Below are positions 55,641 through 64,000 of a stretch of 64,000 bases of DNA, one piece after another. How positions within the stretch are numbered: position 1 is the first letter of the stretch; each line of letters begins with the position of its first letter. A model generated the notes under the pieces. It saw only the letters and a program-made list of their open reading frames with translations, was not told the origin of the DNA and did no database searches. The position numbers and the translations under genes are program-made. The stretch comes from SIG440 sp045586925 (GTDB lineage Bacteria > Bacillota > Clostridia > Monoglobales > Monoglobaceae): the NCBI GenBank assembly GCA_045586925.1, contig JAZNBG010000012.1:1-64000 (forward strand), in the 5' to 3' direction.

Positions 55641-56915
55641 TTATTTAACATCTGCATTCTTAACGATAAATTCAATAGTCTTATCAATAAGCTTGCTTTC
55701 TTTGATGCCTTCAACGTTAACATACTTTTTAACATCTTCAACAGACATCTTGCTCTGTTCAGCCATCTTTTCGATTTCTTTGTCAACATCCTTGTCTGTA
55801 ACCTTGATGTCCTCAACCTTTGCAATCTTTTCAAGAACCAATGATGTCTTAACCTGCTTTTCAGCACCTGGTCTGATTTGCGCCTTCATTGCATCAAGCG
55901 TAACACCTGTGTACTGAGCGTACTGTTCAAGAGTGATGCCCTGATACTGAAGCTGCATTGAGAAATCACGAAGCTGGTTGTTAACAGCTGTTTCAAACAT
56001 TGCCTCAGGAATATCAATTTCTGTGTTATTGCATATTGTTTCCAGAATTTTGTCTTCCAATTCTTTTTTAGCTTTTTCTTTGTTCTTTTCTTTAAGCTTT
56101 TTAGCCATATCAGCCTTAAATTCTTCAAATGTGTCAAATTCGCTGACATCCTTTGCAAATTCGTCATCAAGCTCAGGAAGCTCCTGAGTCTTGATAGCGT
56201 TAACCTTTACCTTGAATACTGCAGGCTTACCCTTAAGGTCTTCAGCATGGTATTCTTCGGGGAAGGTAACATTTACATCAACCTCTTCGCCTGTTTGTTT
56301 GCCAACAAGCTGTTCTTCAAAGCCGGGAATAAACTGACCTGAGCCAAGCTTAAGGTCAAAGTTTTCGCCCTTTCCGCCTTCGAATGCAACGCCATCGGTA
56401 AAGCCTTCAAAGTCAATATTTACTGTATCGTCAAGCTTTGCAGCACGGTCTTCAACAGTAACCAATCTTGCATTTCTTTCACGGATTTTTTCGATTTCGC
56501 CCTTGATTTCTTTTTCGGTTGTTCTGTAAGTAACCTTTGATACTTCAACGCCCTTATACTGACCAAGTTCAAATTCGGGCTTAACAGTAACCTTTGCAGT
56601 AAATACAACACCGTTTTCTCTTGAAATCTCTTTTACATCAATTTCGGGCTGAGCCACGGCTTCGATGTTTTGTTCGTCAATTGCTTTATCATATGCATCA
56701 GGAAGAACAATGTTAACTGCATCTTCAAAAAAAACTTCGCTGCCGTAATATCTTTCGATAATCTGGCGTGGAGCCTTACCGCGTCTGAAGCCCTGAACAT
56801 TGATTTTGCCTACATTCTGCTTGTAAGCCTTATCAATAGCTGCTCTGAAATCTTCACCGCTTACTGAAAATTCAAATGAAACAACATTCTTTTCTGTTTT
56901 TTCTACTGTACTCAT
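55641..56915 (-). CDS. tig: trigger factor
   Basis: A 424-aa ribosome-associated chaperone. The N-terminal ribosome-binding domain has the signature region 'KINVQGFRRGKAPRQIIERYYG', the PPIase (FKBP-like) domain is at about 150-245 ('DDTVNIDFEGFTDGVAFEGG', 'IPGFEEQLVG'), and the C-terminal helical arms are Lys/Glu-rich. Start at the ATG with GAGGG 9 nt upstream; the longer frame is unlikely. First gene of the tig-clpP-clpX cluster. Confidence 0.96.
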   Translation of the reverse strand: MSTVEKTEKNVVSFEFSVSGEDFRAAIDKAYKQNVGKINVQGFRRGKAPRQIIERYYGSEVFFEDAVNIVLPDAYDKAIDEQNIEAVAQPEIDVKEISRENGVVFTAKVTVKPEFELGQYKGVEVSKVTYRTTEKEIKGEIEKIRERNARLVTVEDRAAKLDDTVNIDFEGFTDGVAFEGGKGENFDLKLGSGQFIPGFEEQLVGKQTGEEVDVNVTFPEEYHAEDLKGKPAVFKVKVNAIKTQELPELDDEFAKDVSEFDTFEEFKADMAKKLKEKNKEKAKKELEDKILETICNNTEIDIPEAMFETAVNNQLRDFSMQLQYQGITLEQYAQYTGVTLDAMKAQIRPGAEKQVKTSLVLEKIAKVEDIKVTDKDVDKEIEKMAEQSKMSVEDVKKYVNVEGIKESKLIDKTIEFIVKNADVK

Positions 56916-57062
56916 AAAAAACATCCCTCTCTTACTTCTCAAATAAGACATATACGTCTATTCTAATCGTTTGGGTAATATTATACCATAACATTCCTGC
57001 CTTGACAATAGGCATTTTAATATTTTTTTGACTTATTTAACCAAATTTTTTATGCATATTAT

Positions 57063-57758
57063 CTATTCTGCCAAAACAGGCATAAAATCAACAAAATCTC
57101 CAGCCACAAATTTAAGGTTTATTCCGCCGAGCTCACCCTCGACTGCATTTTTGTGTGCAAAGGAGTGAAGATGCCCGTAAACGCACAAATCTACGTTGTA
57201 ATTTCTCATAATTTCAAGAAAACCGTTTTCTTCGCCGTGACGGTCAAACGGCGGGTAATGTATAGCAACAATAAGACGTTCTTTTTTAAGCTTTATTCCT
57301 TCTTCGAGTGTGAGTATAAGACGTTTCTTTTCACGGTCAATAATCTTTTCGTCAGCCTCGTCATTATTTTCCTGAACCGACCAGCCACGTGTTCCGCAGA
57401 TTGCCGCATCTTCAAAGGCTATGGCGGTATTATTTAAAATCTTGATAGTATCAAACTGGTTTTCGGCTAAAAACTCTTCCATCTTTTTCAGGGTGGTCCA
57501 CCAATAGTCGTGATTTCCCTTGATGATAACCTTTTTGCCCGGAAGGTCATTTATAAACTTAAAATCTGCATAGGCATCGTTAATGTATGTAGCCCAGGAA
57601 ACATCCCCAGGGATTATCACCAAATCATCATCAGACACAATGCTTTGCCAATTGCTTTGTATCTTTTGGGTATAGTTCTCCCACTTCGGGCCAAAAACAT
57701 CCATGGGCTTGTCTGTACCAAAGGACAAATGTAAATCCGCAAGAGCATAGATTGCCAC
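57063..57758 (-). CDS. calcineurin-like metallophosphoesterase
   Basis: A 231-aa phosphoesterase with all metal motifs in order: 'ADLHLSFG', 'GDVSWATY', 'KGNHDYWW', 'AIHYPPF' and 'VYGHLHSFAH'. Cytoplasmic. It matches the small conserved Firmicute phosphohydrolase group; the substrate is unknown. Stand-alone gene. Confidence 0.88.
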   Translation of the reverse strand: MAIYALADLHLSFGTDKPMDVFGPKWENYTQKIQSNWQSIVSDDDLVIIPGDVSWATYINDAYADFKFINDLPGKKVIIKGNHDYWWTTLKKMEEFLAENQFDTIKILNNTAIAFEDAAICGTRGWSVQENNDEADEKIIDREKKRLILTLEEGIKLKKERLIVAIHYPPFDRHGEENGFLEIMRNYNVDLCVYGHLHSFAHKNAVEGELGGINLKFVAGDFVDFMPVLAE

Positions 57759-57865
57759 AAAGCATCACCCCCCTGTAATCGGGATGTTAAAATCGTCCGG
57801 AACGCAAAAGGATGTTGAAATTAAAACAATATAAAAGCAAATCAGTTAAAACATTTAAAATGTTG

Positions 57866-57891
57866 AAAAATCGCATATAAATGCGATTTTT
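57866..57891 (-). terminator. hairpin terminator after thrC
   Basis: AAAAATCGCAT-N4-ATGCGATTTTT, an 11-bp perfect stem that works in either direction. It lies between thrC (ends 58051) and the phosphoesterase gene. Confidence 0.65.
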
Positions 57892-57915
57892 CTCTTTCTA
57901 AGTCCTTTTGCTACG

Positions 57916-57989
57916 CACAAACCTCACCTCTCGGTGTACACAAGTACACCCTCGGGTATCCCAAAGCCAAAGCTTTGGTTCGGTTTGTG
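57916..57989. repeat. nested palindromic repeat downstream of thrC
   Basis: An outer stem CACAAACC/GGTTTGTG (57916-57923/57982-57989) encloses a GGTGTAC-N4-GTACACC hairpin (57933-57950) and the 12-bp palindrome CCAAAGCTTTGG (57967-57978), giving a three-way-junction shape. This fills most of the 292-bp gene-free stretch. It may be a small interspersed element; no second copy is seen here, though 69-122 has a similar nested plan. Confidence 0.5.
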
Positions 57990-58050
57990 TGTTCCAACTC
58001 AATTTTACCTATCCCTCAATTGTGGATCTATTTAAAAAATTCAAAACATA

Positions 58051-59553
58051 TTACTTTTTGCCTATAAACTTACTTACTGTATCAAGTAACTCAGTCTTTG
58101 CACACACACCTTCAAATCTCTTTTTCTTATTCTTTAAAGTCCCGAGTGATGCAGGAATGTTCATTCCTGAAATTTCAGAAAGCTGATTAAGAAGTTCAAA
58201 ATCATCCTTGCCAAAAGTTTCTTCATCCTTGCCAAGAGCCGAAAGAACACTCTGATTAAACTTAAACGGACTTGCGGTTGATGCAATTACTGTTGGTGTT
58301 TCGTCACCGGTTTCTTCTTTATACTGTTTATAAACATCAACTGCAACAGCAGTATGTGTGTCAACTGTATAACCAAATTCATCAAAGGTTTTATAGATAC
58401 ACTCCTTTGTGAAATAGTCATCACAATATCCCGCCCAGAAAAGACTTGAAATCTTTTTCTTAACATCGGCAGAAACTTTATACTCGCCATTTTCTTTGAG
58501 GTCAGACATCCACTTTGAAACCTTCTTGTCATCGCATCCACAAAGGTCAAAGAGAAGTCTTTCAAGGTTGCTTGAAATAAGGATATCCATTGACGGCGAA
58601 ATTGTGGTATGGAAATCACGGTTTTTGTTATATTCACCTGTCTTAATAAACTCGGTAAGCACGTTATTTGCGTTTGATGCACAAATAAGCTTGTTTACAG
58701 GAACACCCATCTTCTTAGCATAATATGCAGCCAGGATATTGCCAAAATTACCTGTGGGAACACAGATATTGATAGGCTGACCCAGCTCTACCTCGCCACA
58801 TTCAACCATATCACAGTATGCCGAAACATAGTAAACAATCTGAGGAACAAGTCTGCCCCAGTTGATTGAATTTGCCGATGACATAACGCAGTTATTTTTT
58901 GCAAAGTCTGCATTTGCCTTATCGTCGGTAAAGATTGTCTTTACACCTGACTGTGCATCGTCAAAGTTGCCCTCGATACCCGAAACAAAAACATTCTTGC
59001 CTTCCTGAGTAATCATCTGAAGCTTCTGGATATTACTTACACCCTCGCTTGGGTAGAATACAACAATTTTTGTACCCTCAACATCCTTAAAGCCCTCGAG
59101 TGCCGCCTTGCCTGTATCACCGGAGGTAGCAACAAGAATAACAACAGTTTTATCCTCGCCGGTTTTCTGCATTGACTTTGTCAGCAGATGTGGCAAAATC
59201 TGAAGTGCCATATCCTTGAATGCACAGGTAGGGCCGTGCCACAATTCAAGAACATTATATTCGCCGCCGATATTAACAAGCGGTGCGGGGTTTTTTGTAT
59301 CAAACTTTCCGCCGCCGTATGCACTTTCGGCACATTCGCGGATTTCTTTAACCAAAAAGTCTGTCAGATACTTTTTGAGAACAAAAACAGCACGTTCGAT
59401 ATAATTCTTCTTTGCGAGCTTGCTGATATCATCAAGCGTAATCTGAGGAATTGTAACCGGAACAAAAAGTCCGCCTTCCTCTGACAAGCCCTTCTTTATA
59501 GCAGCAGCAGATTTTACTTTAATACTGCTGTTGCGTGTACTCATATACTGCAT
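58051..59553 (-). CDS. thrC: threonine synthase
   Basis: A 500-aa PLP enzyme making threonine from O-phosphohomoserine. The PLP lysine is in 'GPTCAFKDMALQ' and the phosphate-binding 'VATSGDTGKAALEGF' and 'VPTGNFGNILAAYYAKK' loops are intact. It matches the long (about 500 aa) threonine synthase class. The N-terminal 'RNSSIKVKSAAAIKKGLSEE' is typical. AAAGG precedes the first ATG by 11 nt; an ATG three codons later is an alternative. Confidence 0.95.
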   Translation of the reverse strand: MQYMSTRNSSIKVKSAAAIKKGLSEEGGLFVPVTIPQITLDDISKLAKKNYIERAVFVLKKYLTDFLVKEIRECAESAYGGGKFDTKNPAPLVNIGGEYNVLELWHGPTCAFKDMALQILPHLLTKSMQKTGEDKTVVILVATSGDTGKAALEGFKDVEGTKIVVFYPSEGVSNIQKLQMITQEGKNVFVSGIEGNFDDAQSGVKTIFTDDKANADFAKNNCVMSSANSINWGRLVPQIVYYVSAYCDMVECGEVELGQPINICVPTGNFGNILAAYYAKKMGVPVNKLICASNANNVLTEFIKTGEYNKNRDFHTTISPSMDILISSNLERLLFDLCGCDDKKVSKWMSDLKENGEYKVSADVKKKISSLFWAGYCDDYFTKECIYKTFDEFGYTVDTHTAVAVDVYKQYKEETGDETPTVIASTASPFKFNQSVLSALGKDEETFGKDDFELLNQLSEISGMNIPASLGTLKNKKKRFEGVCAKTELLDTVSKFIGKK

Positions 59554-59699
59554 AATTCAATAAGCCTTTCTTTGGAAAAATTTCCGCAGGAATTTACAAT
59601 TTTCGTCCCGCGGATTTAAACGCAGAAAGGAGCAAAGCCGATTTATACTTACTAAACCGACCGCTCCCCTCAAATTATCATAGCCACACAATCAGCCGA

Positions 59700-60113
59700 T
59701 TAAGCCATATATTTCTTAACCAGTTCTGTTGCCTCTGTTGCATCTGCACTAACCATCAAAGTGAATGATGTGTCAAACTTTTCTTCAAGCTTTTCGATAG
59801 TTTCAATAAGTGCATCGATGTTTGCCATTGATTCATCAGGAACACTCTTGAACACGCTGTCAATAAAGATGTGTGTAACGTCAAAGTCCTGTGCGATGAT
59901 ACCGCTGAGAAGACCTGCAAACATATCAAAATTCTTTATATCAAACTGTTCTGTATTAATCATTCTGACCTTTCTGTCAATGTCATGCATAAGGCGATTA
60001 CCCTCGGTGATGCATACTACGTTACCCTTTTCCAATGCGAGAGCACCGTTAACATCATCAATCAATTTTTTGGTTTTGCCGCTGCCTTTAAGGCCAATGT
60101 GAATTTTAATCAT
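59700..60113 (-). CDS. small P-loop ATP-binding protein
   Basis: A 137-aa protein with a Walker A motif GLKGSGKT near the N-terminus and a hydrophobic Walker-B-like strand ('VTHIFIDSVFKS'). It is conserved in style among Clostridia but its role is unknown to me. It has its own promoter (60173-60201). Confidence 0.7.
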   Translation of the reverse strand: MIKIHIGLKGSGKTKKLIDDVNGALALEKGNVVCITEGNRLMHDIDRKVRMINTEQFDIKNFDMFAGLLSGIIAQDFDVTHIFIDSVFKSVPDESMANIDALIETIEKLEEKFDTSFTLMVSADATEATELVKKYMA

Positions 60114-60141
60114 AAGCTATACCGCCCTTCTTTATATTTGA

Positions 60142-60201
60142 ATACACCTTGGTGTATCTTTTTCTTTAGTACATTATATCATAAGATTTACAATTTAACA
60201 A
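60142..60201 (-). promoter_or_regulatory. SigA promoter and leader hairpin of the P-loop gene
   Basis: TTGTTA (60196-60201), a 17-nt spacer and TGATATAAT with -10 TATAAT at 60173-60178, a strong vegetative promoter with an extended -10. The transcribed leader carries the hairpin ATACACC-N2-GGTGTAT (60142-60157). Confidence 0.75.
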
Positions 60202-60213
60202 TAGTTTTTTTAA

Positions 60214-61548
60214 TTATTTTAATCTTTTTTCAAGAGCTTCCTTTTCGTCCTCATATCCGGGCTTTCCAAGAAGCGCAAACATATTCTTTTTATAGCTTTC
60301 GACACCGGGCTGGTTGAATGGGTTTACACCCAGCATATAGCCACTGATACCGCAAGCTTTTTCAAAGAAATAGAAAAGCTGACCAAGAGTATATTCACTC
60401 AAATCCGCAATCTTTATAACAAGGTTGGGAACTCCGCCATCGGTATGAGCAAGCAGTGTACCCTCGAAAGCCTTTTTGTTTACAAAATCAACTGTCTTTC
60501 CGCTAAGGAAGTTAAGACCGTCAACATTTTCGGGGTCTGTGCCCACAACAATATCTTCCTTTGAATTTTCGACATAGAGAACTGTTTCAAAAAGATTTCT
60601 TAAACCATCCTGAATATACTGTCCCATAGAATGAAGGTCTGTCGAAAAGCTTGCACCTGCGGGGAAAATGCCCTTATTATCCTTGCCCTCGCTCTCGCCG
60701 AACAGTTGTTTCCACCATTCGATGAAATACTGAAGCTCAGGCTCGTAATTTACAAGCATTTCAACAGTTTTACCCTTGCGGTAAAGAATGTTTCGGATAG
60801 CTGCATACTTATAGCAGTCGTTTTCGTCAACATTATCCCCTGAATAGATGTCCATAGCATCACGGGCACCCTGCATCAGCTTGTCAATATCTGCACCGCA
60901 AACCGCAATGGGAAGAAGACCAACCGCTGTAAGAACAGAGTATCTGCCGCCCACATCATCAGGCACAACAAATGTTTGATAACCTTCTTTGTCTGCAAGG
61001 TTTTTAAGAGCACCACGAGCTTTGTCGGTGGTTGCATAAATTCTGTTTTTTGCCTCTTCTTTGCCATATTTATTTTCAAGGTATTCCTTAAAGATACGGA
61101 ATGCAATGGCAGGCTCGGTGGTTGTTCCTGATTTAGAAATAATGTTTACAGAAACGTCCTTGCCCTCAATCGCCTTAAGAAGACCGTTTATATAATTGGG
61201 GCTGATACTGTTGCCCGCAAAGAAAATCTGCGTCTTTGAATTATAGTTATAAAAAGGTCCTGTAAGAAAATCAATAGCCGCCTTTGCACCAAGATAAGAG
61301 CCGCCGATACCTATAACAATCAGCACATCCGAATCTTCACGAATCTTTGCTGCTGCCGCTTTAATTCTGGCAAATTCCTCTTTGTCATAATCTTCAGGAA
61401 GGTTTACCCAGCCTAAGAAATCATTACCTGCGCCAGTTTTGTTATGCAGAGCATTATGCGCAATTTTCACCTGTTCTTTTACGTTTGCAATTTCTTCTTC
61501 GCTGAAAAAGTTCAAAGCTGACTTGTAGTCAAGTTTAATATTTTTCAT
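60214..61548 (-). CDS. pgi: glucose-6-phosphate isomerase
   Basis: A 444-aa glycolytic isomerase of the shorter Firmicute type. Motifs: 'IVIGIGGSYLGAKAAIDFL', 'ISKSGTTTEPAIAFRIF', 'GGRYSVLTAVGLLPIAVCG' and a C-terminal 'KACGISGYMLGVNPFNQPGVESYK' region containing the catalytic lysine. It could handle sugars delivered by the glycan locus, but it is a housekeeping gene. Confidence 0.96.
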   Translation of the reverse strand: MKNIKLDYKSALNFFSEEEIANVKEQVKIAHNALHNKTGAGNDFLGWVNLPEDYDKEEFARIKAAAAKIREDSDVLIVIGIGGSYLGAKAAIDFLTGPFYNYNSKTQIFFAGNSISPNYINGLLKAIEGKDVSVNIISKSGTTTEPAIAFRIFKEYLENKYGKEEAKNRIYATTDKARGALKNLADKEGYQTFVVPDDVGGRYSVLTAVGLLPIAVCGADIDKLMQGARDAMDIYSGDNVDENDCYKYAAIRNILYRKGKTVEMLVNYEPELQYFIEWWKQLFGESEGKDNKGIFPAGASFSTDLHSMGQYIQDGLRNLFETVLYVENSKEDIVVGTDPENVDGLNFLSGKTVDFVNKKAFEGTLLAHTDGGVPNLVIKIADLSEYTLGQLFYFFEKACGISGYMLGVNPFNQPGVESYKKNMFALLGKPGYEDEKEALEKRLK

Positions 61549-61574
61549 AGATTATATCTCCTGATTTAATATAT

Positions 61575-62834
61575 TTAACCCAAAGTTTTAATTACATAGG
61601 TTGCAATGGTCTTAGCAAATTTAACGAGTGCGTCACATTCTATATACTCGTTTGGCTGATGAGCACCGCCAATTTGGCTGAAATCACGACCGCAACCGTA
61701 TGCAAATGCACTGCTGTTACCGTATTTTGAAATAACAGAAAGGTCTGAAAGGCAAGAGCCACAAACGATTGGTTCAATACCGTTTGCCTCTATTGATGCC
61801 GCAACCATATCCTTTATAGACTCACTGTCGGGTTCACAGTGAACATAGTGGAAAAATCTTGTTGCAGGTTTAAAGCCGTCACCGATAATTCCGAGTGGTG
61901 CGAGCTTCTCTTCCAACTCTTTCTCAAATTCTGCAAGTTCTGCATAAATCTCGTCCTTGGTCTTGTCTGTGTAATAAACAAAGTGAACTTCGCCAATACC
62001 AAGATCCTGACCGTTGTTTCCTGCGCGGATGCCCATATATCTTAAAGATGTTTTAGGGATAATTGTGCCTTTATAAAATCTGTTTGCTTCCAGCTCTTCA
62101 CTGCGATTTTCGGCAAATTTATCCATTACTTCAAGAACAACAGGAATTGCAAGTGCCGCATTCTTTGCGCTGTCTGCAGGGTTTGCGGTATGATAAATGT
62201 ATTTAAACTCACCGCCACCGCTGCCGCAATGCCATATCTGATTTTCTCTTCCGTCCATATTTACAATACGATTGCAGGGGTATTTCATAGCCGCCGCCAT
62301 CGCACCGTGTGAGCCGCCGTATTCTTCGTCGGAATATGCCGAGAATACAAGATTGCGTTTTGGTTCAAAGCCCTCATCCTTTAAAAGCTTTATAAGGAAC
62401 AAACCGGTAGCCAAAGCATATTTATCATCAACCGCGCCTCTGCCGAAAATCTTGCCGTCTTTTATTAAACCGCAAAATGGGTCAAATTCCCAGTTGGCAG
62501 GATCACCCGTCTGCACTGTATCAGAATGTCCCATAATCATAAGCTCGTTTACATCTTCAGCACCTTTCCATACAGCAGATACATTGTATCTGTTCTCTAA
62601 GCCTCTGCCGGGAAGATAGTCCGGATGCTCTTCAAAACCTTCAAGTTCAAGGGGTGAATAAAGTTCACTTTCTAACCCAAGCTCCTGACACAAACTATGT
62701 ATATGTCTTGCAAGATTTTCCTCGTTGCCCCAGTTTGGTGTACCCTCGGAAGGTATTTTAACAAGAGAACTTAAAAGTTCAAAAAGTTCGTCTTTTCTTT
62801 CTTCGATTAAATTTATAATATGCTTTGTGTCCAT
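61575..62834 (-). CDS. M20-family dipeptidase/deacylase
   Basis: A 419-aa metallopeptidase. Metal and catalytic motifs are intact: 'MIMGHSDTVQTGDP', 'GRGAVDDKYA' (bridging Asp), 'SAYSDEEYGG' (general-base Glu) and 'IGGAHQPNEYI'. It resembles Sapep/PepV-type dipeptidases and ArgE/DapE. Start chosen at the ATG with GGAGG 8 nt upstream. Unlike the AbgB-like gene at 4617 it has no interruption. Confidence 0.88.
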   Translation of the reverse strand: MDTKHIINLIEERKDELFELLSSLVKIPSEGTPNWGNEENLARHIHSLCQELGLESELYSPLELEGFEEHPDYLPGRGLENRYNVSAVWKGAEDVNELMIMGHSDTVQTGDPANWEFDPFCGLIKDGKIFGRGAVDDKYALATGLFLIKLLKDEGFEPKRNLVFSAYSDEEYGGSHGAMAAAMKYPCNRIVNMDGRENQIWHCGSGGGEFKYIYHTANPADSAKNAALAIPVVLEVMDKFAENRSEELEANRFYKGTIIPKTSLRYMGIRAGNNGQDLGIGEVHFVYYTDKTKDEIYAELAEFEKELEEKLAPLGIIGDGFKPATRFFHYVHCEPDSESIKDMVAASIEANGIEPIVCGSCLSDLSVISKYGNSSAFAYGCGRDFSQIGGAHQPNEYIECDALVKFAKTIATYVIKTLG

Positions 62835-62962
62835 TTTATAAACCTCCAATCAAATACATAATGCATAAGACATTTATCTTAATGTAATTAATTTACTGTC
62901 ATAATTATAACATATATAAGCCGTTATTTCAATACAAATTTAAAATTTATTCACATACCTTA

Positions 62963-62996
62963 TGCGACAAAAAATTCACGGACAAAATGATATTCT
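62963..62996 (+). promoter_or_regulatory. spoIIGA promoter region with Spo0A-box-like sites
   Basis: TGCGACAAA at 62963-62971 is the reverse complement of TTTGTCGCA, 8 of 9 against the Spo0A box TTTGTCGAA; a weaker copy (TTTGTC on the minus strand) is at 62978-62986. TATTCT at 62991-62996 may be the -10. The B. subtilis spoIIG operon is Spo0A-activated with SigA. Confidence 0.5.
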
Positions 62997-63017
62997 AATA
63001 CCGAAAGGAGTGATGCC

Positions 63018-63890
63018 GTGAAACCCATTGTTTACATAGATATGCTGTTTTTGCTGAATTTTCTGATGGATTCAGTAACGCTTTATGCTACGGCTCTTTT
63101 TTTAAGAAAGCCACTGGCGGTTTGGCGTATGACGCTCTCTGCCGCAATTGCCGCATTATACTCTTGCGTTATGTTTTTTCCGCAACTGTCTTTTATGTAT
63201 TCACTCTTATTAAAAGCGGTATTTCTTTTTGCAATATCAACTATGGCTTTTCCTTCAAGAATACCTTCCGTTATATTAAAAAACGGCGTTGTATTCTTTG
63301 GGGTAAACACAGTCTTTGGCGGTATAATGCTTGCCCTTATATTTGCAACCGATTTTGGCAGAATACTCGGAGCGGCGGTATCAAACGGCGAAATCTATCT
63401 CAATATCAGCTTTGAATTGCTGATTATATCCACCCTTTTAGCATATACCGTGGTATATATAATTTCATACATAAAAAAGCAAAATATACAAAATGCAAAG
63501 GTAACTGCCCGACTTACCATATATTTTGCAGGCAAAGAAGTTACTGTATCTGCCCTTTGCGACACAGGCTGTACGCTTTGTGACCCGATTTCAGGCGCAC
63601 CTGCTGTAGTTATATCCCCAAAAATTGCAAGAGAACTGTTGCCGCAAGGACACCCCGAAACAAAATACCGACCTTTGCCCTTTGTAACTGTTGACAATGC
63701 CAAAGGAATTTTAGACGGCTTTATCCCCGATAAGCTGACTGTTGACGGAAATGAAATCACACACTCGGTTATCGGCATTTCAAAAACCGATATGGATACA
63801 TTCTCTGCCATATTCAATCCTGAATTAATCGAAAACAATAATCAAAGAAAGGCTGTGAACATTTTTGATTTACCTGATACTGTTGCTTGA
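63018..63890 (+). CDS. spoIIGA: sporulation sigma-E processing peptidase SpoIIGA
   Basis: A 290-aa membrane aspartic protease that cleaves pro-SigE in the mother cell after asymmetric division. Five hydrophobic segments span about residues 5-150. The cytoplasmic protease domain has the catalytic Asp182 in 'ALCDTGCTLCDPISGAPAVV'. GTG start with AAAGGAG 7 nt upstream. It overlaps the start of sigE. Confidence 0.95.
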   Translation: MKPIVYIDMLFLLNFLMDSVTLYATALFLRKPLAVWRMTLSAAIAALYSCVMFFPQLSFMYSLLLKAVFLFAISTMAFPSRIPSVILKNGVVFFGVNTVFGGIMLALIFATDFGRILGAAVSNGEIYLNISFELLIISTLLAYTVVYIISYIKKQNIQNAKVTARLTIYFAGKEVTVSALCDTGCTLCDPISGAPAVVISPKIARELLPQGHPETKYRPLPFVTVDNAKGILDGFIPDKLTVDGNEITHSVIGISKTDMDTFSAIFNPELIENNNQRKAVNIFDLPDTVA

Positions 63891-64000
63891 AAAAATTTTC
63901 AGATTTATTAAAGAAAAAAGATACGTACACTACATCGGCGGTACAGACACTCTTCCTGCACCACTGACACCGGCTCAGGAAGAAGTCTTGCTTGAAAATC
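63865..64000 (+). CDS. sigE: RNA polymerase sporulation sigma factor SigE, 5' part
   Basis: Partial at the window edge. In frame from a TTG at 63865 the product reads 'LIYLILLLEKIFRFIKEKRY' then 'IGGTDTLPAPLTPAQEEVLLEN', matching the pro-sequence and start of region 1 of SigE. It overlaps the end of spoIIGA in another frame; start TTG is a choice (AAAGG 12 nt upstream). It is the mother-cell sigma factor that sets off late events such as dpaA expression. Confidence 0.88.
   Translation, partial: MIYLILLLEKIFRFIKEKRYVHYIGGTDTLPAPLTPAQEEVLLEN

Overview
The window looks like the chromosome of an anaerobic, spore-forming Clostridia-type Firmicute. Evidence is AT-rich sequence with strong AGGAGG-type ribosome binding sites, the sporulation genes dpaA/dpaB (spoVFA/spoVFB), spoIIGA and the start of sigE, S-layer-homology surface proteins, YesM/YesN-type regulation and meso-diaminopimelate dehydrogenase. 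No rRNA, tRNA, CRISPR or phage structural genes were seen. Nearly every gene is on the minus strand; only spoIIGA-sigE at the right edge is on the plus strand.

The main result is that dpaA, the dipicolinate synthase A subunit needed to load spores with DPA, is split. Its first 255 codons lie at 52149-52913 and its last 44 codons at 7503-7637, immediately before dpaB. The 44.5 kb between them (7638-52148) is bounded by a 13-bp direct repeat that forms part of the coding sequence. Precise recombination between the repeats restores an in-frame 299-aa DpaA and reconnects dpaB to its promoter. Just inside the right end are a 510-aa large serine recombinase and a translationally coupled 31-aa ORF. 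The two inner ends carry a perfect 13-bp inverted repeat that would flank the core in the excised circle, as expected for a serine-recombinase attP. This is the architecture of the skin (sigK) and vfbin (spoVFB) developmental elements, here in dpaA and with a metabolic cargo.

Cargo (7780-50279) is entirely minus strand and is a glycan-utilisation locus. Genes 38459-50279 encode two GH2 enzymes, a NagZ-like GH3, a GH20 enzyme, a DUF4091 protein and a PHP-domain protein. Genes 34581-38337 encode an LplABC-type oligosaccharide importer without its own ATPase. Genes 20590-34559 encode large secreted proteins: beta-helix, LamG/Ig and SLH-anchored. Genes 16517-19931 encode a YesM/YesN two-component system. 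Genes 7780-16520 encode a sugar isomerase-like protein, a second beta-helix protein, a GH20-like protein, a GH3 beta-glycosidase and an SGNH esterase. Together these suggest sensing, surface binding, cleavage, import and intracellular breakdown of a complex, possibly acetylated or amino-sugar-containing glycan; the substrate cannot be named from sequence.

The left flank (1-7506) holds an SLH/YcdB-like surface protein, ddh, an iron-type alcohol dehydrogenase, an M20/AbgB-type amidohydrolase gene broken by one in-frame TGA, yjjG and dpaB. The right flank (52.9-64 kb) holds a lipoprotein gene, clpX, clpP, tig, a phosphoesterase, thrC, a small P-loop protein, pgi, an M20 peptidase and spoIIGA-sigE.
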